A stretch of 64,000 nucleotides of DNA from UBA5543 sp964464965. Its GTDB lineage: Bacteria > Bacteroidota > Bacteroidia > Chitinophagales > Chitinophagaceae. The position numbers and the translations under genes were made by a program. This document shows, in pieces, positions 17,242 to 26,534 of this stretch. Numbering within the stretch: position 1 is the stretch's first letter; each line of letters starts with the position of its first letter. The stretch covers positions 440,443 through 504,442 of the forward strand of contig CAYXHM010000003.1 in assembly GCA_964464965.1 (NCBI GenBank), read 5' to 3'. The notes under the pieces were generated by a model. It ran no database searches, was not told the origin of the DNA, and was given only the letters and a program-made list of their open reading frames with translations.

Positions 17242-17997
17242 TTAATAGTATTCGTATTCAATCCGTCTTATTTCAGAGAAGGCCTCGTCTTTGCCTTGTG
17301 TGGTTAACAACTCTTCCGCAATGTTTCCCTTATTGTCATAACTTATTACTCCTGATGAAGTATTGGATTCATAGTTCATGTCTATTCCTTCCAGGGGCTT
17401 GTCATGCTGTGTACAAGTTCTTTTGTCATGATAGCTTATAATGTTTCCTTTGTTATTATAAGTTTGGGTATGAAGAACTATGACTTTTATACCTGTAGAG
17501 TCCTCTCTGTATGTATGAGTACTTACAAATAATTTTCCATTGTTACGGAGTTCATTCATACTTAGAGATGAAGGGCTATTTTTAAAGTTTACCTTGTATA
17601 TTGTATCATTGATGTACTCAATCGTTTCTACGTCACTGATGGTGTCATTGTTATATATTATAGCACTGGCGGGAATGCCATTTTTATATTCATAAATGAT
17701 TTTAGAAGACAAGGCCATTTTACCCATGTCATAAGTATAGGTTTCTTCCCGAGTTTTAAACCCATTGTTGTTATAATGAGTAACATGTGTGAAATATGGA
17801 GTATCACCAGGCACCCATTTTTTATCCTTTTTTATAGGGTTATGATAGCTGTGTGCAGTCTTTTTCTTTACATTGCCAAGCAGTCCATTAATTTTATAGT
17901 CATTCATTATATTTACGGACTTTGAGGTTGCTTTGTTGCCCGTATCATCACATGCGGAAAGTAATACTAATGCTATGACAAAAAAAAATTTATTCAC
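17242..17997 (-). CDS. RHS-like lipoprotein, paralog cluster member 5, bracketed by direct repeats
   Basis: 251 residues. The signal MNKFFFVIALVLLSAC has lipid Cys 16, followed by DDTGNKATSKS. The body has INGLLGNVKKKTAHSYHNP, YNNNGFKTREETYTYD and YDNKGNIAEELLTTQG, and ends RIEYEYY, matching members 1-4. Its stop codon lies 6 bp from direct repeat copy 1 and its start 92 bp from copy 2, so the gene is exactly what lies between two copies of the tape measure gene start. It is noticeably AT-rich. A role as surface cargo of the element is inference. Confidence 0.75.
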   Translation of the reverse strand: MNKFFFVIALVLLSACDDTGNKATSKSVNIMNDYKINGLLGNVKKKTAHSYHNPIKKDKKWVPGDTPYFTHVTHYNNNGFKTREETYTYDMGKMALSSKIIYEYKNGIPASAIIYNNDTISDVETIEYINDTIYKVNFKNSPSSLSMNELRNNGKLFVSTHTYREDSTGIKVIVLHTQTYNNKGNIISYHDKRTCTQHDKPLEGIDMNYESNTSSGVISYDNKGNIAEELLTTQGKDEAFSEIRRIEYEYY

Positions 17998-18089
17998 TTA
18001 AAATTTGTTTTTATAAATTAATGATTTAAATTTGCTATTGAACTATCTACGGGAGACGTCCTGCATTCTGCAAATACGTTACAGGTAAC

Positions 18090-18170
18090 ATGCCACCTTT
18101 TTAAGTGCATAGGTTTCATAATATAATACACAAACCTATGGCAGACGTTACCGAAGTCATCCACAGAATT
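18090..18170 (+). repeat. 81-bp direct repeat, copy 2 (real start of the tape measure gene)
   Basis: It holds the leader, the ATG at 18138 and the first 11 codons (MADVTEVIHRI) of the tape measure gene. Three mismatches to copy 1 at 17155-17235. Confidence 0.85.
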
Positions 18171-20147
18171 ACCTACGAAGTTAATAATGATGCATTAAAT
18201 AATGCAACAGTTGCAATACAAAATCAGATTGCGGAACTGGATAAGCTTAGCAAGAGTCTGAATGATTACACAAGGCAGTTGCAGAATGTGTCTTCGAGCT
18301 CCACGCGTAGTCTGGATGAGTTATTAGGAAAAATAGCAAATGTTCATCTACAGATTACCGCATCAGTGGCAAAAACACAAGGACTTTTTACACACGTTGG
18401 TAAGGGCATTCTAAAAGGCCTTGATATAGGTAATGATATTGAAGGGGCTATGGCTAAGATTTTTACCCCTATAAGAAAGGAGTTAGATAAAATAGGCACT
18501 GACAGCGCCATTTCTTTTAAAAATATTGCTACTTCCCTTACATCCTTTACATCTGTTGTAGAAATTGGCATTGGTCTTTTAAGTACTCTGGGACAAGAAA
18601 TGTATGCTGTTGACGGGGCATTCAATACATTGACAGAAAGCGAACTTGCAGCCTATGAAGTACAAAAGAAAGTAACTGAAAATTATACTTCGCAACAAAT
18701 ACACCTGCAACTCTTAAATGAGGAAGTAAACAACAACGAAACCTCTTTGCGCAGACTTAAGGAAATAAGAGATGAGCTGGTAGGCAGCTATCCAGGACTG
18801 GAAAATAACCTTAAAGGCGAAGCAAACTTGCAGTTTAAACTTGCTGATAGCATTGGGAAGGTAAATCAGGCATTGTTACTTAATGCACGGATTAAAGCGG
18901 CGGAAGAACTGCTGGTAGAAAACGAAAAGGAGTTTCTTAATGATGATTTAGGTTTTTGGGATGGGCTAAAAGTAGCGGCTTTAAATTCCTTATTGCTTGG
19001 TACCGGCACCATGTATGTAACAGAACAGAAACTGGAAAAGTATAATAAAAACAAGGTAAACCTGCAAAGGATAATCGCGGAGGGTCGCGCAGAGCAGGAG
19101 AAAACTGGGCTCTATAATATTACTGGACCTGCAAAGCCACAAATTGTTAACGGATATAGTCCGGCAAACACAAGTAGTAGAAAGATAGCAAGAAAAAAAA
19201 CACCTCCTCAAAGAGAACAGGAAGAAGCTTTTTATTTATCCACCCCTTCTGCGCAAGAGTTTCCTGTTGCAATAGACGGCTCTATAAAGCCCGTAGATAC
19301 AGAAAGGATGCAGCGCCAGCAAAAGGAGAAAGAAGAGGCCGATGCGACGGCGAGGCGCAAAGAAAATATAAAATCTGCCATTGACGATTACAAAACCCTG
19401 TCAGACGCTGCTGCCGAAGCCTACAATAAAATCATCCAGGCACAGATAGATGCACTTGATAAAGAAATATCGCTACGCGAAAAGCGGGTAGAGGAAGCAA
19501 AGAAGCTGGCGGAGCGTGGCAATATCGAAGCCTTGCGCCTGGAGGAAGACCGCCTGCGCAAGGCACAGGAGCAGCGTGCACGCTTTGCACGGCAGCAACA
19601 GATAGTTAACTCTGCCATAACGGTATCTAATGCCATAGCCGCCGTTGCCCGCGCCGCGTTGGAGGGTGGTGGCTTTGGGTCTGCCGCAACAATAGCTGCA
19701 TTGATAGCTGCACTGGCGGCTGGTTATGCTGCCGTAAGCAGTATGACACAGGATACAGACTCATTTGCAGATGGTGTGGTAGGTTATAGAGGCAAAGGCG
19801 GCCCGCGCGACGACAAGAACTGGGTGCGCATCAGCAGTGGTGAGAGTATCATTACCGCCGCAGGTACACAAAAAAACCGTGCTTTGCTGGAAGCTATCAA
19901 CCAGGGGGCGGCTTTGCATATGATAGACCCTTCATTGCCATTGATGATGCCGTCTTTTAAACAACCAGGTATTGTAACCGGTGCTTATGCAAACAGTAAC
20001 GACCTGAAACAATTGGAAGGTAAACTAGACGAGGTAGTTGGCGCTATAGAAGACAGCAAATTGCGGCAAAACATTTTCTTTAATGAACAAGGCGTTGGCA
20101 TCATGACCGAGCGCGCCATAAAGAAGGAACGCAAACGCTGGATGTGA
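18138..20147 (+). CDS. Phage tail tape measure-like protein
   Basis: 669 residues from the ATG at 18138; an upstream in-frame ATG was rejected because MADVTEV is conserved in the repeat copy. The first about 100 and the middle (about 375-480) residues are long helical coiled coils rich in Q/E/K/A. Hydrophobic segments follow near 500-540 (AAIAALIAALAAGYAAV). The C-terminus has FADGVVGYRGKGGPRDDKN, then WVRISSGESIITAAGTQKN, then LLEAIN, which is the typical end of Bacteroidota tape measure proteins. Such proteins set tail length and are injected; by the lambda rule of about 0.15 nm per residue this would give a tail near 100 nm (inference). The chaperone genes lie 4.1 kb upstream instead of adjacent. 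Confidence 0.75.
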   Translation: MADVTEVIHRITYEVNNDALNNATVAIQNQIAELDKLSKSLNDYTRQLQNVSSSSTRSLDELLGKIANVHLQITASVAKTQGLFTHVGKGILKGLDIGNDIEGAMAKIFTPIRKELDKIGTDSAISFKNIATSLTSFTSVVEIGIGLLSTLGQEMYAVDGAFNTLTESELAAYEVQKKVTENYTSQQIHLQLLNEEVNNNETSLRRLKEIRDELVGSYPGLENNLKGEANLQFKLADSIGKVNQALLLNARIKAAEELLVENEKEFLNDDLGFWDGLKVAALNSLLLGTGTMYVTEQKLEKYNKNKVNLQRIIAEGRAEQEKTGLYNITGPAKPQIVNGYSPANTSSRKIARKKTPPQREQEEAFYLSTPSAQEFPVAIDGSIKPVDTERMQRQQKEKEEADATARRKENIKSAIDDYKTLSDAAAEAYNKIIQAQIDALDKEISLREKRVEEAKKLAERGNIEALRLEEDRLRKAQEQRARFARQQQIVNSAITVSNAIAAVARAALEGGGFGSAATIAALIAALAAGYAAVSSMTQDTDSFADGVVGYRGKGGPRDDKNWVRISSGESIITAAGTQKNRALLEAINQGAALHMIDPSLPLMMPSFKQPGIVTGAYANSNDLKQLEGKLDEVVGAIEDSKLRQNIFFNEQGVGIMTERAIKKERKRWM

Positions 20148-20202
20148 TTCAAATTCAAGAATAAAAAGTAAAAACCGTTACCTGAACATAACCTGGAATA
20201 CC

Positions 20203-22422
20203 ATGGCACTGAAATTATACATACAACAGACACTTACTTATAACATAAAAGGGGATAGGATATATTACGAAGGTAATACCCCGCAGAACTTACAGATAAA
20301 AGAGCATAAACTGGCGCCTTTTCCATCCTCCAGGAGTTTCCCGAATAATCCGGGTTGGTACGACGTTACAGGTTTTGTAAGCGACCTGCATAAGCTGAAA
20401 CTTTCATGGACTGAAAATAAAGATAGCAATGGCCTTACTATACCCGGTGCATCTCAACTGCAAAAAAGCGCGAGTGGTACACTAACGTTTGAAGAGGAAG
20501 CCTACAGGCTGATGAAGCAATGGCTGATAGACGATGTAAGCGCACCGCTGAACAGCATAGATGTACGCATAGAAGATACAGCCTGCAAAGATGATTTCCT
20601 GGGATATACCATAAAAGCCACAGACCTTCGCTGGTGCGAGGACCAGGTGTGCACATTTGATACTACGCTGAAACAGAAAGACGAACGGCTTAATTGCATA
20701 AAGAGCACACTGATAACCAATAACCATACCGGTATGTTTCAGACCGTACCGGCAAACAACAAAAAGCACCCCAGGTTTAGTTATTGTAATGAGCAACGCC
20801 CCAATGGTATCATGATAATGGTATGGTGGCAAAGCGCTATCATCATAGTGCCTACGCTATGGCTGTTGGTACCTATCATGTTTGCACTGAACGGCATATT
20901 TGCCGTGGTTAACGTGATAGTAGGTGCTGTAAACGCACTGATTAAATTATTAACAGGAAAACCACTGGATACCGTTAACTGGCAAACCATTCCCTATTTT
21001 GATTTTGACGGTATGCGTGAGGCTTTAGGCGCCTATTTTGTAGAGTCGGGCGGGTGCGGCAGGGAACACCCTGCGCCGCTTATAAGAGATTATATACAAA
21101 ATGTGTGCGACTATTGCAATGTAAAAGTGGATGGAGATTCTGCACCAATATTTTTTGCGCAAACGATGGATGTAGCATCATCTCGCGGTATGCTTAAAGA
21201 TGTACATAACCCTCACTACAATGCCTGTTACCTGCACGCCACTGTAAAGAGAGGTATAAGAAGGTTTAAAAGTGTAAATGCACTTCGGGCATTGCATAAC
21301 AATACAGACTATTACATTGAGGATAACAGCCCGTTGCTGACACTTGATATGTTTCTTGATGAGCTGAAGCAGGTTTACAATGCAGAATGGCGGCTGAAGA
21401 ACGGTAAGCTATATTTCCAGAGGAAGGATTATTTTCTTCAATCGGCCCCGCTTTATGACTTTACTGCAAACGGTGCCGACCGCTTTAAACTACTGGAGGG
21501 TTTATGCTTTGAATGGAATGAACTGAAATACCCTGCCTATACCAAAGGTATATATACCAGCGATGCGGCAGATACCTGCGGTAACGAAGCCGAAGCGCAG
21601 ATGAATGCTTATATACAGCATGGCAATGTAGATGAGAACCCCAATTTCGAGTCGGTAAGGGAAATAAATGTGCCGTATGGGGCTACCCGTTTCAGGCTGG
21701 ACGGGGTGAGCGAAGATTACCTGTTTGATGCTATGCAGGTGGTGGTGAACGGCTCTTTCTTTACGCCCTTTCTTGGTGGCTTTATGTTTGATGTGGTAGG
21801 GAAGGAAATACAGGAATACGGAGACTATGCCCTGCTGCTGAAAGATGAAACCTGTACCCTGCCGAAGATACTGGTATGGGATGGACAGAGTTATGATAAC
21901 GCCCGCTGTATAAGACCGCACAGCGCGCGCGGTCTCGTAAACTCGCCTGTGCAACCGCCCGCCCGCAACTATAAGTATGACACAGGTAAGGAATGGTGGG
22001 ACCAGCACCCCGATAACACATTTGTTCGCGGTAGCGGGCTGACACTGCCACCCACGCAGCCGGGCTATTACTTAGTGACTGACTTCTTTGGCGCAAGGGA
22101 AATAAAGAAACCGGCATTGCTGGTAAACTACCCTATGTACTTTGAGCCCGGTTATGAAAATACACTCTGGGACTGGTTTCACTGGATAGACGACCCACGG
22201 AAGAACCCCGTAATGAATATGAACTGGCAGGCCAGGCTTGAACTGTGTTGTGACGATTTAAAACACCTGGAGCTGTTTGGAGACCTGACCGATATAAAGC
22301 TGGGGCAGAAAGTTTTGCTGCCGTTGCAATACTATAACGAGGGTAAGGTGAATGAAATAGAAGTGAGTTACGATACATCTGAAGATACCGGCCCGTACAT
22401 ACAACTGAAAGGAACTGTTTAG
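20203..22422 (+). CDS. Large phage tail/baseplate-like protein with internal membrane segment
   Basis: 739 residues directly after the tape measure gene, where tailed phages encode the distal tail or hub proteins; the assignment is mainly positional. The N-terminal 200 residues form a beta-rich, Cys-containing domain (LKLYIQQTLTYN, GTLTFEEEAYRLMKQWL). Residues about 203-250 are strongly hydrophobic (WWQSAIIIVPTLWLLVPIM onward), unusual for a soluble tail part. The remaining 490 residues are beta-rich with many W/Y/D and a C-terminus EIEVSYDTSEDTGPYIQL. The start is ATGGC like all genes of this block. No enzymatic domain was recognised. Confidence 0.5.
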   Translation: MALKLYIQQTLTYNIKGDRIYYEGNTPQNLQIKEHKLAPFPSSRSFPNNPGWYDVTGFVSDLHKLKLSWTENKDSNGLTIPGASQLQKSASGTLTFEEEAYRLMKQWLIDDVSAPLNSIDVRIEDTACKDDFLGYTIKATDLRWCEDQVCTFDTTLKQKDERLNCIKSTLITNNHTGMFQTVPANNKKHPRFSYCNEQRPNGIMIMVWWQSAIIIVPTLWLLVPIMFALNGIFAVVNVIVGAVNALIKLLTGKPLDTVNWQTIPYFDFDGMREALGAYFVESGGCGREHPAPLIRDYIQNVCDYCNVKVDGDSAPIFFAQTMDVASSRGMLKDVHNPHYNACYLHATVKRGIRRFKSVNALRALHNNTDYYIEDNSPLLTLDMFLDELKQVYNAEWRLKNGKLYFQRKDYFLQSAPLYDFTANGADRFKLLEGLCFEWNELKYPAYTKGIYTSDAADTCGNEAEAQMNAYIQHGNVDENPNFESVREINVPYGATRFRLDGVSEDYLFDAMQVVVNGSFFTPFLGGFMFDVVGKEIQEYGDYALLLKDETCTLPKILVWDGQSYDNARCIRPHSARGLVNSPVQPPARNYKYDTGKEWWDQHPDNTFVRGSGLTLPPTQPGYYLVTDFFGAREIKKPALLVNYPMYFEPGYENTLWDWFHWIDDPRKNPVMNMNWQARLELCCDDLKHLELFGDLTDIKLGQKVLLPLQYYNEGKVNEIEVSYDTSEDTGPYIQLKGTV

Positions 22423-22476
22423 AAAAAATCTGGAAAGCTAATAACTAAAATACCTAACGACTAACACCTGAATACT

Positions 22477-24219
22477 ATGACCTGGTTCGACAATATACAA
22501 GACCTGCAATATTACCATCAGCCTAAAGATGTACCCTGCTATTGCGAAGCTATAGCTTATCCTTTTGACCTGTACCTGCAGGGGCAATTACCCAATGGCA
22601 ACCGCAACTATACGCTGAACATATACGTGTACAGCGCCGATGGCCTGACGCAGTATGAAAATGCCGCCTCTTACTTCCAATATTACTTTGGTGTAGTGCC
22701 CGGCGGTGGAGATTTTTTTAATGCCCGGTTGAAATCATTCAGCCCTGCTATGTGCGCCCACGAGTGTTATATACTGCGCGCGCAGGTTGTGCAGAATAAT
22801 GGTGTGGTGGTCTTTAATAAATACACAGAGCGTTATTGCCAGAACAACTGTTGCAATGTGGCGGGCAATATTACTTTCAACCAGGTAGGGTTTGCACCTA
22901 TGGTAACCGGTAATGGAGGTAACGACCCTGCTGCATTAACACAGGCAGGTGACGTAGTAGCTGCAGGGAGCAACCCCTCGCTTTATATTCCCACGGGTAG
23001 TTGTGGCGAACAACTTATACGCATCATCTCTAAGTTTGATTGCATAGATAATTTTACAGGAGATTTTTACGGAACACCTACAGGCGTAATAAGCGGCAGT
23101 GCTGATTTTGAATACCGGAAAATAACCACCCTGCGTGGCCGCATTGTGCGCCGCCCACGGGAGATAACAAGAGAGATAAGCTATAACTGCAGGCTGCAAC
23201 GTGCAGAAAGTACAGCCCAGTACTTGCTGGAAGGTTTCGAGTTTTTACCGCCGTGGAAGATGTACGAAATAGAAGGGCAACTTCATGCCAACAGGATACT
23301 TATAGATGACTTCAGCGGAGTGCGTCAATACCGCTACCCCGGCGGCACGCCTATGAAACAGGTGAGCAAATGCTTCGAACTGTTTAAGCTGGAGGCCACA
23401 TTAGAAGACTGCACGCAACGCCAGGTATTTGGCTGTGCGCCGGGTTGTATCACCAATGTGAATTTTGACGGCAGTGATAAACTGTTTGCTATACCTGCTT
23501 CTTACAGCGGCGGTGGTTTCTACAACAGCAACAGGGAATTGATAGCAGCAGACTATAGTGGGCTGCTGGATTACTTCCGCACCCGCACAGGGGCTACCGG
23601 TGTGAATGATGTTGATACGGGCAGCATGAATTGTTCAGCCTATAAAGTAGTAGGTGTTTTATCAACCGGGCAGATTGATACGCATATTTATTATGATGGA
23701 CCTGTAGCTAACAACAAGGTATATGGTGTTGTGGCAGGTAATATTAACGACCTGTGCAGCTACCTGCCTGCAATATGTGCCGTGCCTGTGCCGGGTGATG
23801 TGTCAATAGCGGTAGCTGTTTGTGCTGTGCCTGTAAACGGAACAGTGTCTGTAACCACCCTGGATACAGATGAAGTGAACATAACCGGCTTTGGCAACTG
23901 GACGGTAGATGAAGGTGCAACAACAGGGGCGGTGTATAAAAATGAAGTGTCCATCAACCTGCATTTGATAAACAACACGCTTACCGAAGACCCCGATGCG
24001 CCGGATGATGATGTAATACTGCTGGCACAGGTGGCGGTAGTGGGTGGCCATGGCAGGCCATCTGCAATGGCAGTGCTCAACAGCAATAACAATCCCCTGC
24101 CCGAAGGTGTGACCATTACTATAGACAACCACGGCGCGGTCATGTATTACGGCCCTGCTACAGGCGCAACAGCTACCAACGTAACAATTGAATTTTATAA
24201 CCTGAAATATAATATCTAA
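22477..24219 (+). CDS. Phage structural (baseplate or tail) protein of unknown role
   Basis: 580 residues, no signal peptide, Cys- and Tyr-rich, beta-type composition throughout, with repeated patterns such as CAVPVPGDVSIAVAVC and CAVPVNGTVSVTT near 430-460. The C-terminal about 120 residues look like a beta-sandwich (PEGVTITIDNHGAVMYYG). It is packed 54 bp after the previous gene and 4 bp before the next, as expected for one structural operon. No catalytic motif is seen. A tail-tip or receptor-contacting structural role is inferred from position only. Confidence 0.45.
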   Translation: MTWFDNIQDLQYYHQPKDVPCYCEAIAYPFDLYLQGQLPNGNRNYTLNIYVYSADGLTQYENAASYFQYYFGVVPGGGDFFNARLKSFSPAMCAHECYILRAQVVQNNGVVVFNKYTERYCQNNCCNVAGNITFNQVGFAPMVTGNGGNDPAALTQAGDVVAAGSNPSLYIPTGSCGEQLIRIISKFDCIDNFTGDFYGTPTGVISGSADFEYRKITTLRGRIVRRPREITREISYNCRLQRAESTAQYLLEGFEFLPPWKMYEIEGQLHANRILIDDFSGVRQYRYPGGTPMKQVSKCFELFKLEATLEDCTQRQVFGCAPGCITNVNFDGSDKLFAIPASYSGGGFYNSNRELIAADYSGLLDYFRTRTGATGVNDVDTGSMNCSAYKVVGVLSTGQIDTHIYYDGPVANNKVYGVVAGNINDLCSYLPAICAVPVPGDVSIAVAVCAVPVNGTVSVTTLDTDEVNITGFGNWTVDEGATTGAVYKNEVSINLHLINNTLTEDPDAPDDDVILLAQVAVVGGHGRPSAMAVLNSNNNPLPEGVTITIDNHGAVMYYGPATGATATNVTIEFYNLKYNI

Positions 24220-24223
24220 AACC

Positions 24224-24727
24224 ATGGCAAGAAAGATAACCATACCGATTACCGACCACGACAGTTATTGCAACACGGGATATAACGTGTCTTACAAAAT
24301 AGATGGGGCTGAATACTGGACTACACAACCCTGGTCTATACCGCCCATAGAAATTACCAACCTGCTGGATGATACGCTCTACAATATAGAGATAGTACGC
24401 AACTGCTGCGATGGTTTACAAAGCGCCCCGCTGGTGCTGAGCGTGAACACCGCTATGCTTGAAGCGCCGGCTAACTTCATTGCCACAGGTGGCCCGCACC
24501 AGGTAGAGCTGGACTGGGACGTTGTAGCAGGCGCTACAGCCTACAGGGTAGAGCGTGCGCAGGACGCAGGATTTTCCATAGCCCTTACCATCATTTACAC
24601 CGGTACATCTACCGCTATACTGGATGATGAACTGCCCGCCGACGTAACCTATTACTACCGTGTAAAGGCAACTGCCCCATACACAGAAGGGCCATACGCA
24701 ACCGATAACGCTACAACAACCCCATAA
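24224..24727 (+). CDS. Fibronectin type III domain protein, putative tail fibre component
   Basis: 167 residues starting ATGGC 4 bp after the previous stop. Residues about 83-165 form a recognisable Fn3 domain: PANFIATGGPHQVELDWDVV, then ATAYRVERA, then TYYYRVKATAPY. The first 80 residues look like a degenerate second Fn3-like domain (GYNVSYKIDGAEYWT). There is no signal peptide, so it is not a typical exported host Fn3 protein. Fn3 modules are common on phage tails and capsids, which fits the position. A binding role is inference. Confidence 0.6.
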   Translation: MARKITIPITDHDSYCNTGYNVSYKIDGAEYWTTQPWSIPPIEITNLLDDTLYNIEIVRNCCDGLQSAPLVLSVNTAMLEAPANFIATGGPHQVELDWDVVAGATAYRVERAQDAGFSIALTIIYTGTSTAILDDELPADVTYYYRVKATAPYTEGPYATDNATTTP

Positions 24728-24731
24728 CACC

Positions 24732-25583
24732 ATGGCAGACATAACGATAACCATACCATCGCCAACGCTTACCACAGGGCAGTATTTTAAAGAGCGCCAC
24801 AGGCTGCTGCCCGGCACATCATGGAGCGGCTATAGCAACCGCAGCAACGCACCCTTTACCATTACTGGCCTGGGCGCCGGCGACTATGAATTTGAATTTA
24901 TACTGGTGAATGCAGATGCAACAGAATGCCCGCCCGTGTACAGGACGCATACCCTGGTGGCAGATTTTGAATGTATCTCCTTCACCAGCCAGATGAAAAA
25001 AGTGAATGGCCTGTATCATGTAGAGATAAGCTACACACTGCCGCCGGGCTTTACAAACCCCGCCTGCGGCTGGGAAATTGAATACCTGCAAAACGGTAAG
25101 CCTGCCAATAAGTTTACCTACACCAACCTGCCTGCCGGTGGTATCATAAAAATACCCTGCGTAAACCTGTCGGGGGTGTTGTACATACGTGCGCAGCTAT
25201 GCAATGGCCGCGTGAAGGTGTGCCACGGTAACGATGTGGCTTACTTCCCGGACCCGCCCTGCGTGCCTATGAGTGGTGTAACCATCGATATAGAAGAGGC
25301 AAGGGTGAATGGCGTATGCGAGTTTTATATGAAAGTGAGTTTCGCACAATCTGTACCTGCTACTACGGCTATAAAGTTGGACTACCGGGAGTGGAACGCC
25401 ATAGGTGGAGACAGGTTCAATGGAACTATCAATGTGTCGCCCGGCGCCACTTTCTTTAAGAAGAGGATATACCCGCAGTTCAGCCAAAACAGTATGGAAT
25501 GCACCAGGTACTACATAACCGTGATAGACCAGTGTAACAACGGCCTGCCCGTGCAAAAAGATTTTTGCCGTACATGTTTTTAA
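24732..25583 (+). CDS. Fn3-like, Cys-rich structural protein of the phage-like block
   Basis: 283 residues starting 4 bp after the previous stop. It has three beta-sandwich-like stretches: about 1-75 with YSNRSNAPFTITGLGAGDYEF, 78-170 with VNGLYHVEISYTLP, and 178-283 with ARVNGVCEFYMKVSF. About ten Cys are scattered and the end is DFCRTCF. There is no signal peptide. The first unit resembles the start of the 24224 protein, so this pair probably arose by duplication. Likely tail decoration; not otherwise recognised. Confidence 0.5.
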   Translation: MADITITIPSPTLTTGQYFKERHRLLPGTSWSGYSNRSNAPFTITGLGAGDYEFEFILVNADATECPPVYRTHTLVADFECISFTSQMKKVNGLYHVEISYTLPPGFTNPACGWEIEYLQNGKPANKFTYTNLPAGGIIKIPCVNLSGVLYIRAQLCNGRVKVCHGNDVAYFPDPPCVPMSGVTIDIEEARVNGVCEFYMKVSFAQSVPATTAIKLDYREWNAIGGDRFNGTINVSPGATFFKKRIYPQFSQNSMECTRYYITVIDQCNNGLPVQKDFCRTCF

Positions 25584-25647
25584 TGAATCAGTAATATTAT
25601 TCCTGCCTGCAAGCCGGTCCCCTGCTTTTAAAAGAGGGAAGAAGAAA

Positions 25648-25668
25648 ATAGCATATCCCCTATGCTAT
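25648..25668. other. Hairpin between the Fn3-like genes and the tail-tube-like gene
   Basis: A 7-bp inverted repeat (ATAGCAT / ATGCTAT) with a 7-nt loop in the 146-bp gap. It lacks a clean T run, so a terminator role is uncertain. Confidence 0.3.
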
Positions 25669-25729
25669 CGTAACATTAATTTTTCGGCTCCTTTTGGGGG
25701 AGGGGTTAATTTCTTAAATTTTATTTATC

Positions 25730-26383
25730 ATGGCATTTTGTCCCGCAGACTGCGCCAACATCATCATCACCACCAACCAACCCGGTGGCTGCGATCTGAA
25801 AGTGCGCAAAAGGAATATAGACCGTATCGGTTTCTTCCCCTGCAGTGTTGATTTGCCCGCACCTTTTACCTGTGCGGGACTTGAAGGGCTGGTAACGGCT
25901 AACACCCTTACCTTCAGCAGCCCGCTTGCAAACATAGAAGTGCAAGACCCTACTTTTGAAGAATTGCAGATAGCTGACTGCCGCCCCAGCGAGCGTGTGG
26001 CCACCAGCCGCATCATCACCTTCCAGGACAGGATAGCGATAGAGACAGCAGCCGTAACAGGCCCGCCCGCTGTGCCCGCCAACCTGTTTTTCGATTACGA
26101 CTTCTGGAAAGACAAGAAAACAAAACGCGCCCTGATGCGCTACATGTTCGTGTTTTGCGATGGTACGGTAGTAGTGCCAAAAGACGAGCACGGCAAGCCA
26201 ATGGAGGCCAGCCTGGACGTATTCCTGTCTTACGAAAGACAGGGTAGCGGCGGCAGCTCTTACATCCTGGAAATTAAAAAAGGACAACTGGAGTTTAAAG
26301 GCGACCCGCTCGACTTCAATAAACCTGAACTGACCACAGGCGATGCCGTGTTTTACCTGAATGAATGTGAGGGGATGATATAA
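25730..26383 (+). CDS. Putative phage tail tube-like protein
   Basis: 217 residues starting CPADCANIIITTN. The sequence has KVRKRNIDRIGFFPC near 27-41, then SERVATSRIITFQDRIAIE, then FFDYDFWKDKKTKRALMRYM, then FCDGTVVVPKD, and a beta-rich C-terminus (SYILEIKKGQLEFKGDPLDF). In Bacteroidota phages this order of an early R-K-R segment, a central TFQD, an aromatic D.FW helix and a 'cDG' strand is typical of small tail tube proteins (recalled pattern, not a search). Its place after the baseplate-like genes is unusual; tail tube genes normally precede the chaperones. Confidence 0.45.
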   Translation: MAFCPADCANIIITTNQPGGCDLKVRKRNIDRIGFFPCSVDLPAPFTCAGLEGLVTANTLTFSSPLANIEVQDPTFEELQIADCRPSERVATSRIITFQDRIAIETAAVTGPPAVPANLFFDYDFWKDKKTKRALMRYMFVFCDGTVVVPKDEHGKPMEASLDVFLSYERQGSGGSSYILEIKKGQLEFKGDPLDFNKPELTTGDAVFYLNECEGMI

Positions 26384-26534
26384 GCCCCGGTTGCAGTTGA
26401 CAGTCGCAGTCGGCAGTTTTAAGTATAAGGCATGTGCGTAGGCACGAATGAATAAACCTTAACCTTATAATGAAGCTGCTGGCTGCACTATCAACTAACT
26501 ACTAAAACCTAACTACTATTTAAACTGGAAAACC

